From Pseudomonas putida (lineage in GTDB: Bacteria > Pseudomonadota > Gammaproteobacteria > Pseudomonadales > Pseudomonadaceae), in assembly GCF_002741075.1 (NCBI RefSeq), contig NZ_CP016634.1, forward strand, positions 1,256,501 to 1,320,500: 64,000 bases of DNA, written 5' to 3'. The notes under the pieces are model-generated. The model was given only the letters and a program-made list of their open reading frames with translations. It did not search any database and had not been told where the DNA came from. Every line of letters begins with the position of its first letter. The stretch's first letter is position 1. The position numbers and the translations under genes are program-made. This document shows, piece after piece, positions 37,948-49,249 of the stretch.

Positions 37948-38139
37948 CCCGGGGCCTTGAGCACCTTGCCGTAGGCCAGGGTCATGTAGGACGTGGCGGT
38001 GATGCCTTGCGCCTTGAGGACAGCGGTGTGGTCAGTTTTATCAGGCGGCGATGTTGCGGGGCGAAGGGTGGCGAGGTCATCCATTGGCATGGTGTGCTTC
38101 CTGTGCTGAGGCGGTGGAGTCGGTTCTATAGGCATTGGG
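37948..38139 (-). pseudogene. Chimeric relic: vgrG 5' end joined to an aldo/keto reductase fragment
   Basis: 38021-38139 repeats the region before and including the first ~30 codons of vgrG (MPMDDLATL), with a small deletion. 37948-38020 repeats codons of the neighbouring aldo/keto reductase ([20 protein letters not shown], matching minus-strand 40487-40556). The two join in one short open frame. This marks a former tandem duplication of reductase-module-vgrG followed by deletion. Not expected to make a functional protein. Confidence 0.85.
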
Positions 38140-38141
38140 TG

Positions 38142-38849
38142 TCAGCGGGGTTTGCTGATGGCGTCGTTCAGGAGAATGAACAGTCGCGCGGCCCAGGAGC
38201 GGGCACGGATGGCTTGGATCTCTTCGAGGTTTGAGAAGGTGTAGCGGACGCCTTTGCGTTTTTCTTCTGATTTGAGTTGGGCGAGGCCTGCAAGGGTTCG
38301 CCAAGTACCAAGTGCTATAACAGAGGGGAAGAGAATCGAACCGATCAGTGTTGTTTTAGGAAACTCACCAAACAGCGGGAAAAGAGCTCCGGCTCCACTG
38401 GCGGATACTCCGCTCCATACCGCTGCATTGACGGTGGTTTTTTTATGTGACGTGGAGTGGACTCGGTCGTTACGTATCTCATAAGGAGGGGGTGTGATTT
38501 TTATACGGCTGATGAGATAAATCGTTATAAAAGTCAAAGCTGGAGAGCATAGGGCTGCTAGGCTACTTGTCTGCCAATCGAAATGCTGCGTTCCAATCGC
38601 AAAGGTGAATGCGCCTGAAAGGAGGGAAAACATAAAAAACATTTGAAATGTGAAATATGTGCAATATTGGCTGTAGCTGCGGCTTGTGTATATGCATTTG
38701 CTTCGATAGAAAAGTAGCGGCAATGTTAGCGCTGTTGCGGGTATTGACCACCATGTGTAGTTTAAGCAGGGAAGGTAAAGTCCCAGGGCGATGACCAAAA
38801 AAACGTAGCGTGTTGCATTGAATGTTGAGTAGGGGTCCGATGCGATCAT
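38142..38849 (-). CDS. vgrG-linked membrane protein, copy B second cistron (possible immunity protein)
   Basis: A 235-residue protein with about six hydrophobic segments (YVFLVIALGLYLPCL, FQMFFMFSLLSGAFTFAIG, and a pair near 150-190) and a C-terminal cytoplasmic end RTLAGLAQLKSEEKRKGVRY identical to copy A. Its ATG overlaps the stop of the upstream cistron by four bases (ATGA), so translation is coupled. In copy A the equivalent regions form one chain. It is either a separate gene, such as the immunity partner of the preceding protein, or the rest of a frame-shifted single gene. Confidence 0.6.
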   Translation of the reverse strand: MIASDPYSTFNATRYVFLVIALGLYLPCLNYTWWSIPATALTLPLLFYRSKCIYTSRSYSQYCTYFTFQMFFMFSLLSGAFTFAIGTQHFDWQTSSLAALCSPALTFITIYLISRIKITPPPYEIRNDRVHSTSHKKTTVNAAVWSGVSASGAGALFPLFGEFPKTTLIGSILFPSVIALGTWRTLAGLAQLKSEEKRKGVRYTFSNLEEIQAIRARSWAARLFILLNDAISKPR

Positions 38850-39868
38850 AGATTTTTCCCCGTGAGTATGTTGCCAAGACTTTTATCTAGGTTGAATTCG
38901 CTGAAAAAGTACTGTGCAGCTGTACCGGACAAGTAAGAGGTAATTATCACAAGGACAACTGGAGAGCTTGCTGCTGCCAGCGCAATTGTGACTACCAAAC
39001 CCACCCCAAACGCCACCGCATTGCCCGATTGGCTATACGCAGACCGCTCAAAAAACTCCCCAATGGAACCGGAAGCCCTGGCATCGGCAACCGCCTGGGG
39101 GCCAAACGCCAGTGCGGCACCCACGGCGTTACCACCCACGATCTTCGCGAACCCTTGCTTGCCATACATCTTCGGGTCGAGCCCTAAACGGCTGTTGAGC
39201 ATGCGTTGGGTGCCGTAGGCCGGCACGTGGAGGTGATGGCCTACCTGCAAGGGGCCGAAATTGTAATAGGCGGCGGCTTGCATCGCGGGAATTTGGAACT
39301 TGAGGTTGCCGCCGACATTGACGAGTTTGATTCGTCGCTGGAAGGCCTTGCGTGCCGATCGGCTGCCGCTTTGGCCTCGGGTCGCGGCCCAGGCTTTGAG
39401 GTCCTTTTTCAGCGGTTCGGGCAGGTCCAGCAGGTCGATCAGGCGTTTGCTCTTGGTGCTTGCGTAGATCAGGTTGGCAACCATGCCCAGGGTGCTGGGC
39501 AGGCTGGTGGACGAAAACCACTGCGGGCCGATTTTCGGAATCGCTTCGGCGCGTTCGCGCAGGGCCTCCAGTGCTTGCACGGACGCCTGGCCGGCGCGCT
39601 TGAGCGTGGCGAACAGCTGCAACAGCAAGGCCAATGCCTCGAGGCGTTCCTGCTCGGACAGGCCGTTGTCAGGCAGGGCGAGTTCATTGGCGAGGAACAG
39701 CGCTGCGCTGTAGTCGTCGGTGTCGTATTCCCCTTCGATCTCGATCAACGAGGGAAAGGCGCGCGCCGCTACGGCCTCAGGCCAAGGCAACTCGCCGTTG
39801 TCGAGCAAGCCCTCGGGATGGCGGCCCCAAGGGTTGGTGCGGGTGCAGAGGGGATACCGGTCATTCAT
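38846..39868 (-). CDS. vgrG-linked protein, copy B first cistron (possible T6SS effector)
   Basis: A 340-residue protein. Residues ~1-165 are soluble (PWGRHPEGLLDNGELPWPEA; helical middle). Residues ~170-275 are the core shared with copy A, with VGGNAVGAALAFGPQAVADA resembling a glycine zipper. The end has a hydrophobic hairpin (FGVGLVVTIALAA, PVVLVIITSYLSG) and a short tail. A glycine-zipper plus hairpin at the C-terminus would suit a pore-forming toxin. P. aeruginosa has effectors encoded upstream of their VgrG (Tle3-VgrG2b), which supports the effector idea. No signal peptide. Function is inference. Confidence 0.65.
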   Translation of the reverse strand: MNDRYPLCTRTNPWGRHPEGLLDNGELPWPEAVAARAFPSLIEIEGEYDTDDYSAALFLANELALPDNGLSEQERLEALALLLQLFATLKRAGQASVQALEALRERAEAIPKIGPQWFSSTSLPSTLGMVANLIYASTKSKRLIDLLDLPEPLKKDLKAWAATRGQSGSRSARKAFQRRIKLVNVGGNLKFQIPAMQAAAYYNFGPLQVGHHLHVPAYGTQRMLNSRLGLDPKMYGKQGFAKIVGGNAVGAALAFGPQAVADARASGSIGEFFERSAYSQSGNAVAFGVGLVVTIALAAASSPVVLVIITSYLSGTAAQYFFSEFNLDKSLGNILTGKNL

Positions 39869-40203
39869 GCGCGGTTACCCCTGATCTATCGGAGGTTGAG
39901 AATGACTTCATACCCGTCTACGCATTTACCTGAACCTGGAAGTTTCATGAGGTGAAACTTGAGTGAGCGGGGTTGATTTCGCGTAGGGAAGTAAAAAGAT
40001 TCGAGCGATTGGCTGTCAATACAGAGATGGGGGAATGGTTTTTATAATTTATTAGTGTGTATTTCGAGTTGCTTGAAGTTGCCGTATTTATTGTGGGAAG
40101 TTTCTATTTTTATTTTCTGGCGGGGTTGTTTGTCGGTTGTTTATTGACTGTTTATCGAATCAATGGCTGGCCGTAGCATTTAGGGGGCACTGCGAAACGG
40201 CGT
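39869..40203. other. Upstream region of copy B: direct repeat plus AT-rich spacer
   Basis: 39869-40001 is the direct repeat of 37803-37935, with the same GTTTCA-N5-TGAAAC at 39942-39958. 40002-40203 is unusually AT-rich for this window (TTTTTATAATTTATTAG, TTTCTATTTTTATTTTC) and holds no gene. It likely carries the promoter of the module and is the edge of acquired DNA next to the aldo/keto reductase gene. Confidence 0.65.
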
Positions 40204-40232
40204 AAAAACGCCCACCGTTACTCCGGTGAGCG
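40204..40232 (-). terminator. Intrinsic terminator after the aldo/keto reductase gene
   Basis: On the minus strand CGCTCACCG/CGGTGGGCG (one mismatch pair) with a six-base loop is followed by five T. Confidence 0.8.
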
Positions 40233-40252
40233 TGTTTGTGTGCGCCAAGGTA

Positions 40253-41056
40253 TCAGTCCCAGACAGGCGCCAGGCCGTCAGGGCTGACCTCGCGGCCATT
40301 GCGCTCGAGCGTGGCGATGCGCGCCATGTCCTCGTCGTCCAGGCGCAGGTCGCGGGCAAGCAGGTTGCTGGCCAGGTTCTCGGGCTTGGTGGAGGAGGGG
40401 ATGACCGCATAGCCCAGTTGCATCGCCCAGGCCAGCGCGACTTGCGCGACGGTCGCTTTGTGCTTGGCGGCGATGTCGGCCAGTACCGGGTCCTTGAGCA
40501 CCTTGCCATAGGCCAGGGTCATGTAGGACGTGACGGTGATGCCTTGCGCCTTGAGGAACGCTGCGAGCTGGGTGTTCTGCAGGTACGGGCTGAGTTCGAT
40601 CTGGTTGGTGGCGATCTCGCCCTTGCCGACCACGTCGATGGCTTGGCGGGTGAGTTCGATGTTGAAGTTGGAGACGCCGATCTGACGCGTCAGACCTTGC
40701 TTCTTGGCCTCGGCCAGGGCGGTCATGTACTCGTGCAGTTCAACGCCGTTGCCGGGGGCTGGCCAGTGGATCAGCAGCAGGTCGACATGATCGGTGCGCA
40801 GCTTCGCCAGGCTCTCGCGCAAGCTCGGGATCAGCTTGTCGGCGGCATAGTTGTCGACCCAGATCTTGGTTGTGATGAACAACTCGCCACGCGGCACGCC
40901 GCTTTCGAAGATCGCCTGGCCTACGTCCGCTTCATTGCCGTAGATCTGCGCGGTGTCGATGACGCGGTAGCCCAGTTCGAGGGCGGACTTGACCGAGTCG
41001 ATGACGGCTTGGCCGGTCAGACGGAACGTGCCGAGGCCGAAAGAGGGAATGCTCAT
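40253..41056 (-). CDS. dkgB: Aldo/keto reductase (2,5-diketo-D-gluconate reductase B type)
   Basis: A 267-residue cytoplasmic NADPH reductase. The catalytic tetrad is present as D34, Y39, K64 and H97 ([26 protein letters not shown]). The cofactor-phosphate loop [14 protein letters not shown] is near residue 225. Family members reduce 2,5-diketogluconate, methylglyoxal and other aldehydes. ATG 41056 is preferred to an upstream TTG because AGGAG lies seven bases before it. A fragment of the same gene survives at 37948-38020. Confidence 0.92.
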   Translation of the reverse strand: MSIPSFGLGTFRLTGQAVIDSVKSALELGYRVIDTAQIYGNEADVGQAIFESGVPRGELFITTKIWVDNYAADKLIPSLRESLAKLRTDHVDLLLIHWPAPGNGVELHEYMTALAEAKKQGLTRQIGVSNFNIELTRQAIDVVGKGEIATNQIELSPYLQNTQLAAFLKAQGITVTSYMTLAYGKVLKDPVLADIAAKHKATVAQVALAWAMQLGYAVIPSSTKPENLASNLLARDLRLDDEDMARIATLERNGREVSPDGLAPVWD

Positions 41057-41255
41057 TGATCTGCTCCTGGTGAGTGTGGCGAGGATCGAATCCAAGAACA
41101 GTGTGGCTCGGAGTCGATCACGTTGGACCAGTGTGCGGATTTGCGATGGATTGATTAAGACGCTGGTGGGCCAAGGTCATTTGACGTCATGTCACGAATG
41201 GCGCGTGGAGCGTGCATGGGGCAGAGGCAATGAAAGCCTCGGGCGGAAATGAGAC

Positions 41256-41275
41256 GGCCCGCCAAAGGGCGGGCC
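41256..41275 (-). terminator. Hairpin after the DUF934 gene
   Basis: Perfect GGCCCGCC/GGCGGGCC stem with a short A-rich loop, 20 bases past the DUF934 stop. The T-run on the minus strand is weak, so termination is likely but not certain. Confidence 0.55.
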
Positions 41276-41296
41276 GGTCGGTGCAGCGTGTGACGA

Positions 41297-41791
41297 TCAG
41301 CGGCGGCGGAACAGCGGCAGCGGCTCGTCGGTGGCGCCTTGGTAGGTCACCGAGAAGTCCTTCAGGCTCTGCAGCGCGTCTTCCGGGTCCTTGTCGGCAC
41401 GGATGGCGAAGGCGTCGAAGCCGCAGCGGGCCATGTAGAACAGCTGGTCGCGCAGGACGTCGCCAATGGCGCGCAGTTCGCCCGTGAACTTGTAGCGGTC
41501 ACGCAGCAGGCGCGCATTGGAGTAGTTGCGTCCGTCGGTGAAGGCCGGGAAGTTCAAGGCGATGACCTGGAAGTGCTGCACGTCTTCACCGATCTCTTCG
41601 GCTTCCTCGTCGCTGTCCAGCCACACGCCCAGGCCGCCGTCGCGGGCCTTGAGGGCATGGGCGTGGTCACGCCACATCTGCAGCGGGACGATGTAGTCGT
41701 CGCAGTTGGTCAGCTCGTCGAACGAGGTGTCCTTGGGCAGCAGGTGCCAAGTTTCGTCGACCAGTTGGTTGTTTTTAATGATTCGCTGCAT
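41297..41791 (-). CDS. DUF934-family sulfur assimilation accessory protein
   Basis: A 164-residue protein starting MQRIIKNNQLVDETWHLL. It has the DUF934 signatures: WRDHAHALKARDGGLGVWLDSDEEAEEI, FPAFTDGRNYSNARLLRDRYKFTGELRAIGDVLRDQ and ALQSLKDFSVTYQG. The family is almost always encoded next to CysI-type sulfite reductases, as here, where it overlaps the end of cysI by 17 bases. It is thought to support sulfite reduction; a biochemical role is not settled to my knowledge. Confidence 0.9.
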   Translation of the reverse strand: MQRIIKNNQLVDETWHLLPKDTSFDELTNCDDYIVPLQMWRDHAHALKARDGGLGVWLDSDEEAEEIGEDVQHFQVIALNFPAFTDGRNYSNARLLRDRYKFTGELRAIGDVLRDQLFYMARCGFDAFAIRADKDPEDALQSLKDFSVTYQGATDEPLPLFRRR

Positions 41792-43427
41792 AGACGCGCT
41801 CCTTGAAGGGGTCGATGCCAATACGCTGGTAGGTGTCGATGAAGCGCTCGTCTTCGGTGCGTTGTTCCACGTACACGTCGATCAGCTTCTCGATCACATC
41901 GGCCATTTCGTCTTGGGCGAAGGAAGGCCCGAGGATCTTGCCCAGGCTCGCATCGCGCGCGGCGTTGCCACCCAGGGAGACCTGGTAGAACTCTTCGCCT
42001 TTCTTGTCCACGCCGAGGATGCCGATGTGGCCAACGTGGTGGTGACCGCAGGCGTTCATGCAGCCGGAGATGTTCAGGTCGAGCTCGCCGATGTCGAACA
42101 GGTAGTCCAGGTCGTCGAAGCGGCGCTGGATGGATTCGGCGATCGGGATCGACTTGGCGTTGGCCAGCGAGCAGTAGTCGCCACCCGGGCAGCAGATGAT
42201 GTCGGTCAGCAGGCCGACGTTCGGCGTGGCGAAGCCCTGTTCGCGCAGTTCCAGCCAGAGGGCGTGCAACTGGCGCTGCTCGACGTCGGCCAGAATGATG
42301 TTCTGCTCATGGGAGGTGCGCAGGAAGCCGAAGCTGTAACGCTCGGCGAGGTCCGCCACGGCGTCGAGCTGCTTGTCGCTGATGTCGCCCGGGGCAACGC
42401 CGGTGGGCTTGAGCGACAGGGTGACGGCGACGTAACCGGGCTTCTTGTGGGCGCGGGTGTTGCGCGAGCGCCAGCGGGCGAAGCCAGGATAGTCCTGATC
42501 CAGCGGAGCGTAGTCGACGTTTTCCAGGGCCAGGTAGGCCGGGTCGACGAAATGGCGCGAGACGCGCTGCAGCTCGGCTTCGGTCAGGGTGGTCGGGCCG
42601 CCGCGCAGGTGAGCCATCTCGGCCTCGACCTTCTCGGCGAACACTTCCGGGGTCAGCGCCTTGACCAGGATCTTGATCCGCGCCTTGTACTTGTTGTCAC
42701 GGCGGCCGTAACGGTTGTACACGCGCAGGATCGCGTCCAGGTAGCTGATCAGGTCCTGCCAGGGCAGGAACTCGTTGATGAACGAACCGACCACTGGGGT
42801 GCGACCCAGGCCGCCGCCGACCAGCACACGGAAGCCCAGCTCGCCGGCCTCGTTGTACACCGGCTCCAGGCCGATGTCGTGCACTTCGATGGCGGCGCGG
42901 TCTTCCTTCGAGCCGTTGATGGCGATCTTGAACTTACGCGGTAGGTAGGCGAATTCCGGGTGGAAGGTGGTCCACTGACGGACGATTTCGCACCATGGGC
43001 GTGGGTCGATCACTTCATCGGCGGCAACGCCGGCGAACTGGTCGGTGGTGGTGTTGCGCAGGCAGTTGCCGCTGGTCTGGATCGCGTGCATCTGCACGGT
43101 GGCCAGCTCTGCCAGGATGTCCGGGATGTCCTCGAGCGCCGGCCAGTTGTACTGCACATTCTGGCGGGTACTGATGTGGGCATAGCCCTTGTCGTAGTCA
43201 CGGGCGATCTTCGCCAGTACGCGGACCTGGCCCGCGTTCAGCTGGCCATAGGGCACGGCGACACGCAGCATGGGCGCGAAACGTTGGATATACAGGCCGT
43301 TCTGCAGACGCAGAGGGCGGAATTCTTCTTCGCTCAGCTCACCGGCCAGGTAGCGGCGGGTCTGATCCCGGAACTGCTTGACGCGGTCCTCGATGATCCG
43401 CTGGTCGTACTCGTCGTATACGTACAT
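41775..43427 (-). CDS. cysI: Nitrite/sulfite reductase hemoprotein subunit (CysI-like)
   Basis: A 550-residue siroheme and 4Fe-4S enzyme. Two ferredoxin-like half domains are seen, each with a parachute region (GGGLGRTPVVGSF). The cluster and siroheme cysteines are in CCPGGDYCSLANAKS and SGCMNACGHHHVGHIG (C-x5/6-C ... C-x3-C). It reduces sulfite to sulfide with six electrons for cysteine synthesis; pseudomonads use this ferredoxin/NADPH-type enzyme. Start ATG 43427 has AGGACTTAT upstream. It is the first gene of a pair with DUF934. Confidence 0.93.
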   Translation of the reverse strand: MYVYDEYDQRIIEDRVKQFRDQTRRYLAGELSEEEFRPLRLQNGLYIQRFAPMLRVAVPYGQLNAGQVRVLAKIARDYDKGYAHISTRQNVQYNWPALEDIPDILAELATVQMHAIQTSGNCLRNTTTDQFAGVAADEVIDPRPWCEIVRQWTTFHPEFAYLPRKFKIAINGSKEDRAAIEVHDIGLEPVYNEAGELGFRVLVGGGLGRTPVVGSFINEFLPWQDLISYLDAILRVYNRYGRRDNKYKARIKILVKALTPEVFAEKVEAEMAHLRGGPTTLTEAELQRVSRHFVDPAYLALENVDYAPLDQDYPGFARWRSRNTRAHKKPGYVAVTLSLKPTGVAPGDISDKQLDAVADLAERYSFGFLRTSHEQNIILADVEQRQLHALWLELREQGFATPNVGLLTDIICCPGGDYCSLANAKSIPIAESIQRRFDDLDYLFDIGELDLNISGCMNACGHHHVGHIGILGVDKKGEEFYQVSLGGNAARDASLGKILGPSFAQDEMADVIEKLIDVYVEQRTEDERFIDTYQRIGIDPFKERVYAANH

Positions 43428-43644
43428 ATAAGTCCTGTCTCAGGCTGCAGGCAGCTATTCGCGCGCACGGCCGCGCACTCCGCTTCGGAGCCGGAGCACG
43501 ATATCAGGTTGTGTTTATGCGCTAAAGTGATGTTTTTGCATATGAAAAGAACCAATCGAACTAAGTGAGACCCACTGGCATTTGCTCGCCTGCAGCTGCC
43601 ATCCGTTTATACTCGCGCGTTTGTTTCGCAACGGATGTAACCGC

Positions 43645-44727
43645 ATGCTCAAGGCCTTGTGCCAGGGCCTGTGCCTGAACCTGCTCCTGACAGCAGCGAG
43701 CGCACAGGCCGCCTCCGTGGTGTTCCTCAACCCAGGCTTTTCCAGCGAAGCCTTCTGGGTCGGCTATTCGCGTTTCATGCAGGCGGCCGCCCATGAACTG
43801 GGCATGGACCTGCGCATCGAATACAGCGAGCGGCGCACGGACCTGGCCTTGGCCCAGGCCCGCGCGGCATTGGCCGGGCCGCAGCGCCCGGACTACCTGG
43901 TCCTGGTCAACGAGCAGTACCTGGCACCGGAAATCATCCGCCTGGCGCGGGGGTTGGGGGTCAAGCTGTTCCTGGTAAACAACGGCTTGACCGAAACCCA
44001 GGCACGCAGCATCCAGGCCCAGCCGGACCGCTATGCGCAGGTGCTGGGCACCCTGACCGCCAACGACGAACAGGCCGGCTACCAGATGCTGCGCCAGATG
44101 GTCGCCACGCTGCCGCCAGGGTCGGGTCCGGTGGACCTGGTGGCGTTCGCCGGGGTCAAGACCACGCCAGCCTCCCAACTGCGTGAGCAGGGCATGCGCC
44201 GGGCCTTGGCGGACTTCCCCCAGGTACGCTTGCGGCAGGTGGTCTATGGCGGTTGGAGCCGCAAGCGCGCCTACGAACAGGCCCAGTTGCTCGCAGAGCG
44301 TTATCCGGCTACGCAGTTGGTCTGGGCGGCCAACGACGAGATGGCCTTCGGTGCCATGCAGGCCTTCGAAGAGAAGGGGCGCACACCAGGGCGTGACGTG
44401 ATCTTCAGTGCCGTCAACAGCTCCCCCGAAGCGCTGCGCGCACGTATCGACGGGCGCCTGAGTGTGCTGATGGGCGGGCATTTCACCTTGGGCGGTTGGG
44501 CCATGGTGCTGTTGCACGACGATGCCTCGGGGCTGACGATCAACCGTGACGGCCTGCAGGCGCACACGGTGCCGGTGTTGCAACTGTTCGACCAGGCCAA
44601 GGCGCGGCGCTGGCTCAAGTTGCTGGAGACCTGCGATGACATGGGTGTGGATTTTCTGCGCTACAGCGCCGAAGGCCGACCGGCAGATTTTCGTTATCCG
44701 TTCCTGACCAAGCCGGTCGACTATTGA
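43645..44727 (+). CDS. Periplasmic sugar-binding-type protein (type 1 fold)
   Basis: A 360-residue protein with a signal peptide (MLKALCQGLCLNLLLTAASAQA). The mature part matches the RbsB/LacI-like type 1 binding fold: VVFLNPGFSSEAFWVGYSRFMQAAA, PDYLVLVNE, VFAGVKTT-like strand, and WAANDEMAFGAMQAFEEKG near the hinge. No ABC permease or ATPase is encoded nearby, so it may hand its ligand to a distant transporter or to a signalling receptor (LuxP-like). The ATG at 43645 begins the signal peptide. Ligand unknown. Confidence 0.85.
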   Translation: MLKALCQGLCLNLLLTAASAQAASVVFLNPGFSSEAFWVGYSRFMQAAAHELGMDLRIEYSERRTDLALAQARAALAGPQRPDYLVLVNEQYLAPEIIRLARGLGVKLFLVNNGLTETQARSIQAQPDRYAQVLGTLTANDEQAGYQMLRQMVATLPPGSGPVDLVAFAGVKTTPASQLREQGMRRALADFPQVRLRQVVYGGWSRKRAYEQAQLLAERYPATQLVWAANDEMAFGAMQAFEEKGRTPGRDVIFSAVNSSPEALRARIDGRLSVLMGGHFTLGGWAMVLLHDDASGLTINRDGLQAHTVPVLQLFDQAKARRWLKLLETCDDMGVDFLRYSAEGRPADFRYPFLTKPVDY

Positions 44728-44810
44728 AAGACCTGGCTTGAGAGAAGGCCATTGCTGGGCTTAACTGCTGGTTGAAGTGCATTCCCATAAACACTACAAG
44801 AGGCAATGCA

Positions 44811-44924
44811 ATGGGAAACTCGACCAAGTTGCGCAAAGCTGACAGCAGCGTCGACGCCTGGGCGATCCTCTGCCTGATCATCCTCGTCGTCGTGGCCGCT
44901 GTGTATTGGGTCAGCCACCAGTAA
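44811..44924 (+). CDS. Single-helix membrane micro-protein, 37 aa
   Basis: Encodes a short basic N-terminus (MGNSTKLRKADSS), a hydrophobic helix (AILCLIILVVVAAVYWV) and HQ at the end. AAGAGG lies eight bases before the ATG. A strong hairpin terminator follows 33 bases after the stop. The composition and signals support a real small inner-membrane protein; family not recognised. Confidence 0.65.
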   Translation: MGNSTKLRKADSSVDAWAILCLIILVVVAAVYWVSHQ

Positions 44925-44956
44925 CGCCTGTCTTCGGACCTTGAGTGAAACCAGAA

Positions 44957-44985
44957 CCGCCCGCGGAAGGGATATCCGCGGGCGG
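44957..44985. terminator. Bidirectional intrinsic terminator
   Basis: Perfect ten-base stem CCGCCCGCGG/CCGCGGGCGG with a nine-base loop between two convergent small genes. T-richness is modest on both sides. Confidence 0.7.
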
Positions 44986-44993
44986 CTTGCGTT

Positions 44994-45212
44994 CTAGCGG
45001 GCGGTCAGGTGCATGGCCAGTTGCACCAGGCCGACCAATGCCAGGATGAATACCAGGGTGAACAAGGTGCCCAGTGCGATGAAGTGGCTGGCCTTGCCAT
45101 GGGTGAAATCGCGCGCGCGGTTCTTGCCGCTCTGCACGCCAAAGGCAGCGGCAAGGATGCTCTGCAGCATCTGCCAGAAGGTGGGCGGTTTGCCGGGGTC
45201 GTTGTCGTCCAT
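44994..45212 (-). CDS. DUF2970-family small membrane protein
   Basis: A 72-residue protein starting MDDNDPGKPPTFWQMLQSILAAAFGVQSGKNR, the typical DUF2970 opening, followed by one long hydrophobic helix (IALGTLFTLVFILALVGLVQLAM). ATG 45212 has AGGAG six bases upstream; longer starts add nonhomologous residues. Function unknown. Confidence 0.85.
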   Translation of the reverse strand: MDDNDPGKPPTFWQMLQSILAAAFGVQSGKNRARDFTHGKASHFIALGTLFTLVFILALVGLVQLAMHLTAR

Positions 45213-45280
45213 GAAGGGCTCCTGGAAACAAAGACAATCACACGACAGTGTAGACAGGCCTATGGGCACTGCGCGGGTCT

Positions 45281-45344
45281 ATTCGCGGGTAAACCCCCAC
45301 AAGGATCACTGCTAACCCTGTGGGGCGGGTCTACCCGCGAAAGG
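45281..45344. repeat. REP pair
   Basis: Inverted copies ATTCGCGGGTAAACCCCCAC and TGGGGCGGGTCTACCCGCGA, followed by the hairpin GGCCGC-AAA-GCGGCC that can end the metH transcript. Confidence 0.8.
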
Positions 45345-45368
45345 GCCGCAAAGCGGCCGCCTTGCAGA

Positions 45369-49076
<3,708 letters not shown>

Positions 49077-49249
49077 AGGAACTACCTGGTCGGGCGAATT
49101 TCAGAAGGTGCTGAATAATAACAAAGCTGCACGGATTTTAGACGTGTCGGCCATTTGCATGAATTTCGTTCATGTTGGCGGCGCGCTAAAGCACCCAAGG
49201 ACCGGTCAGGCAAATCGTGATGGCTTTCAGGAATCAGGACATTCGGCAC

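Noticed and set aside
49077..49249. Cobalamin riboswitch before metH
   Set aside because: No B12-box-like sequence and too little space; metH here seems not to be controlled by that aptamer.
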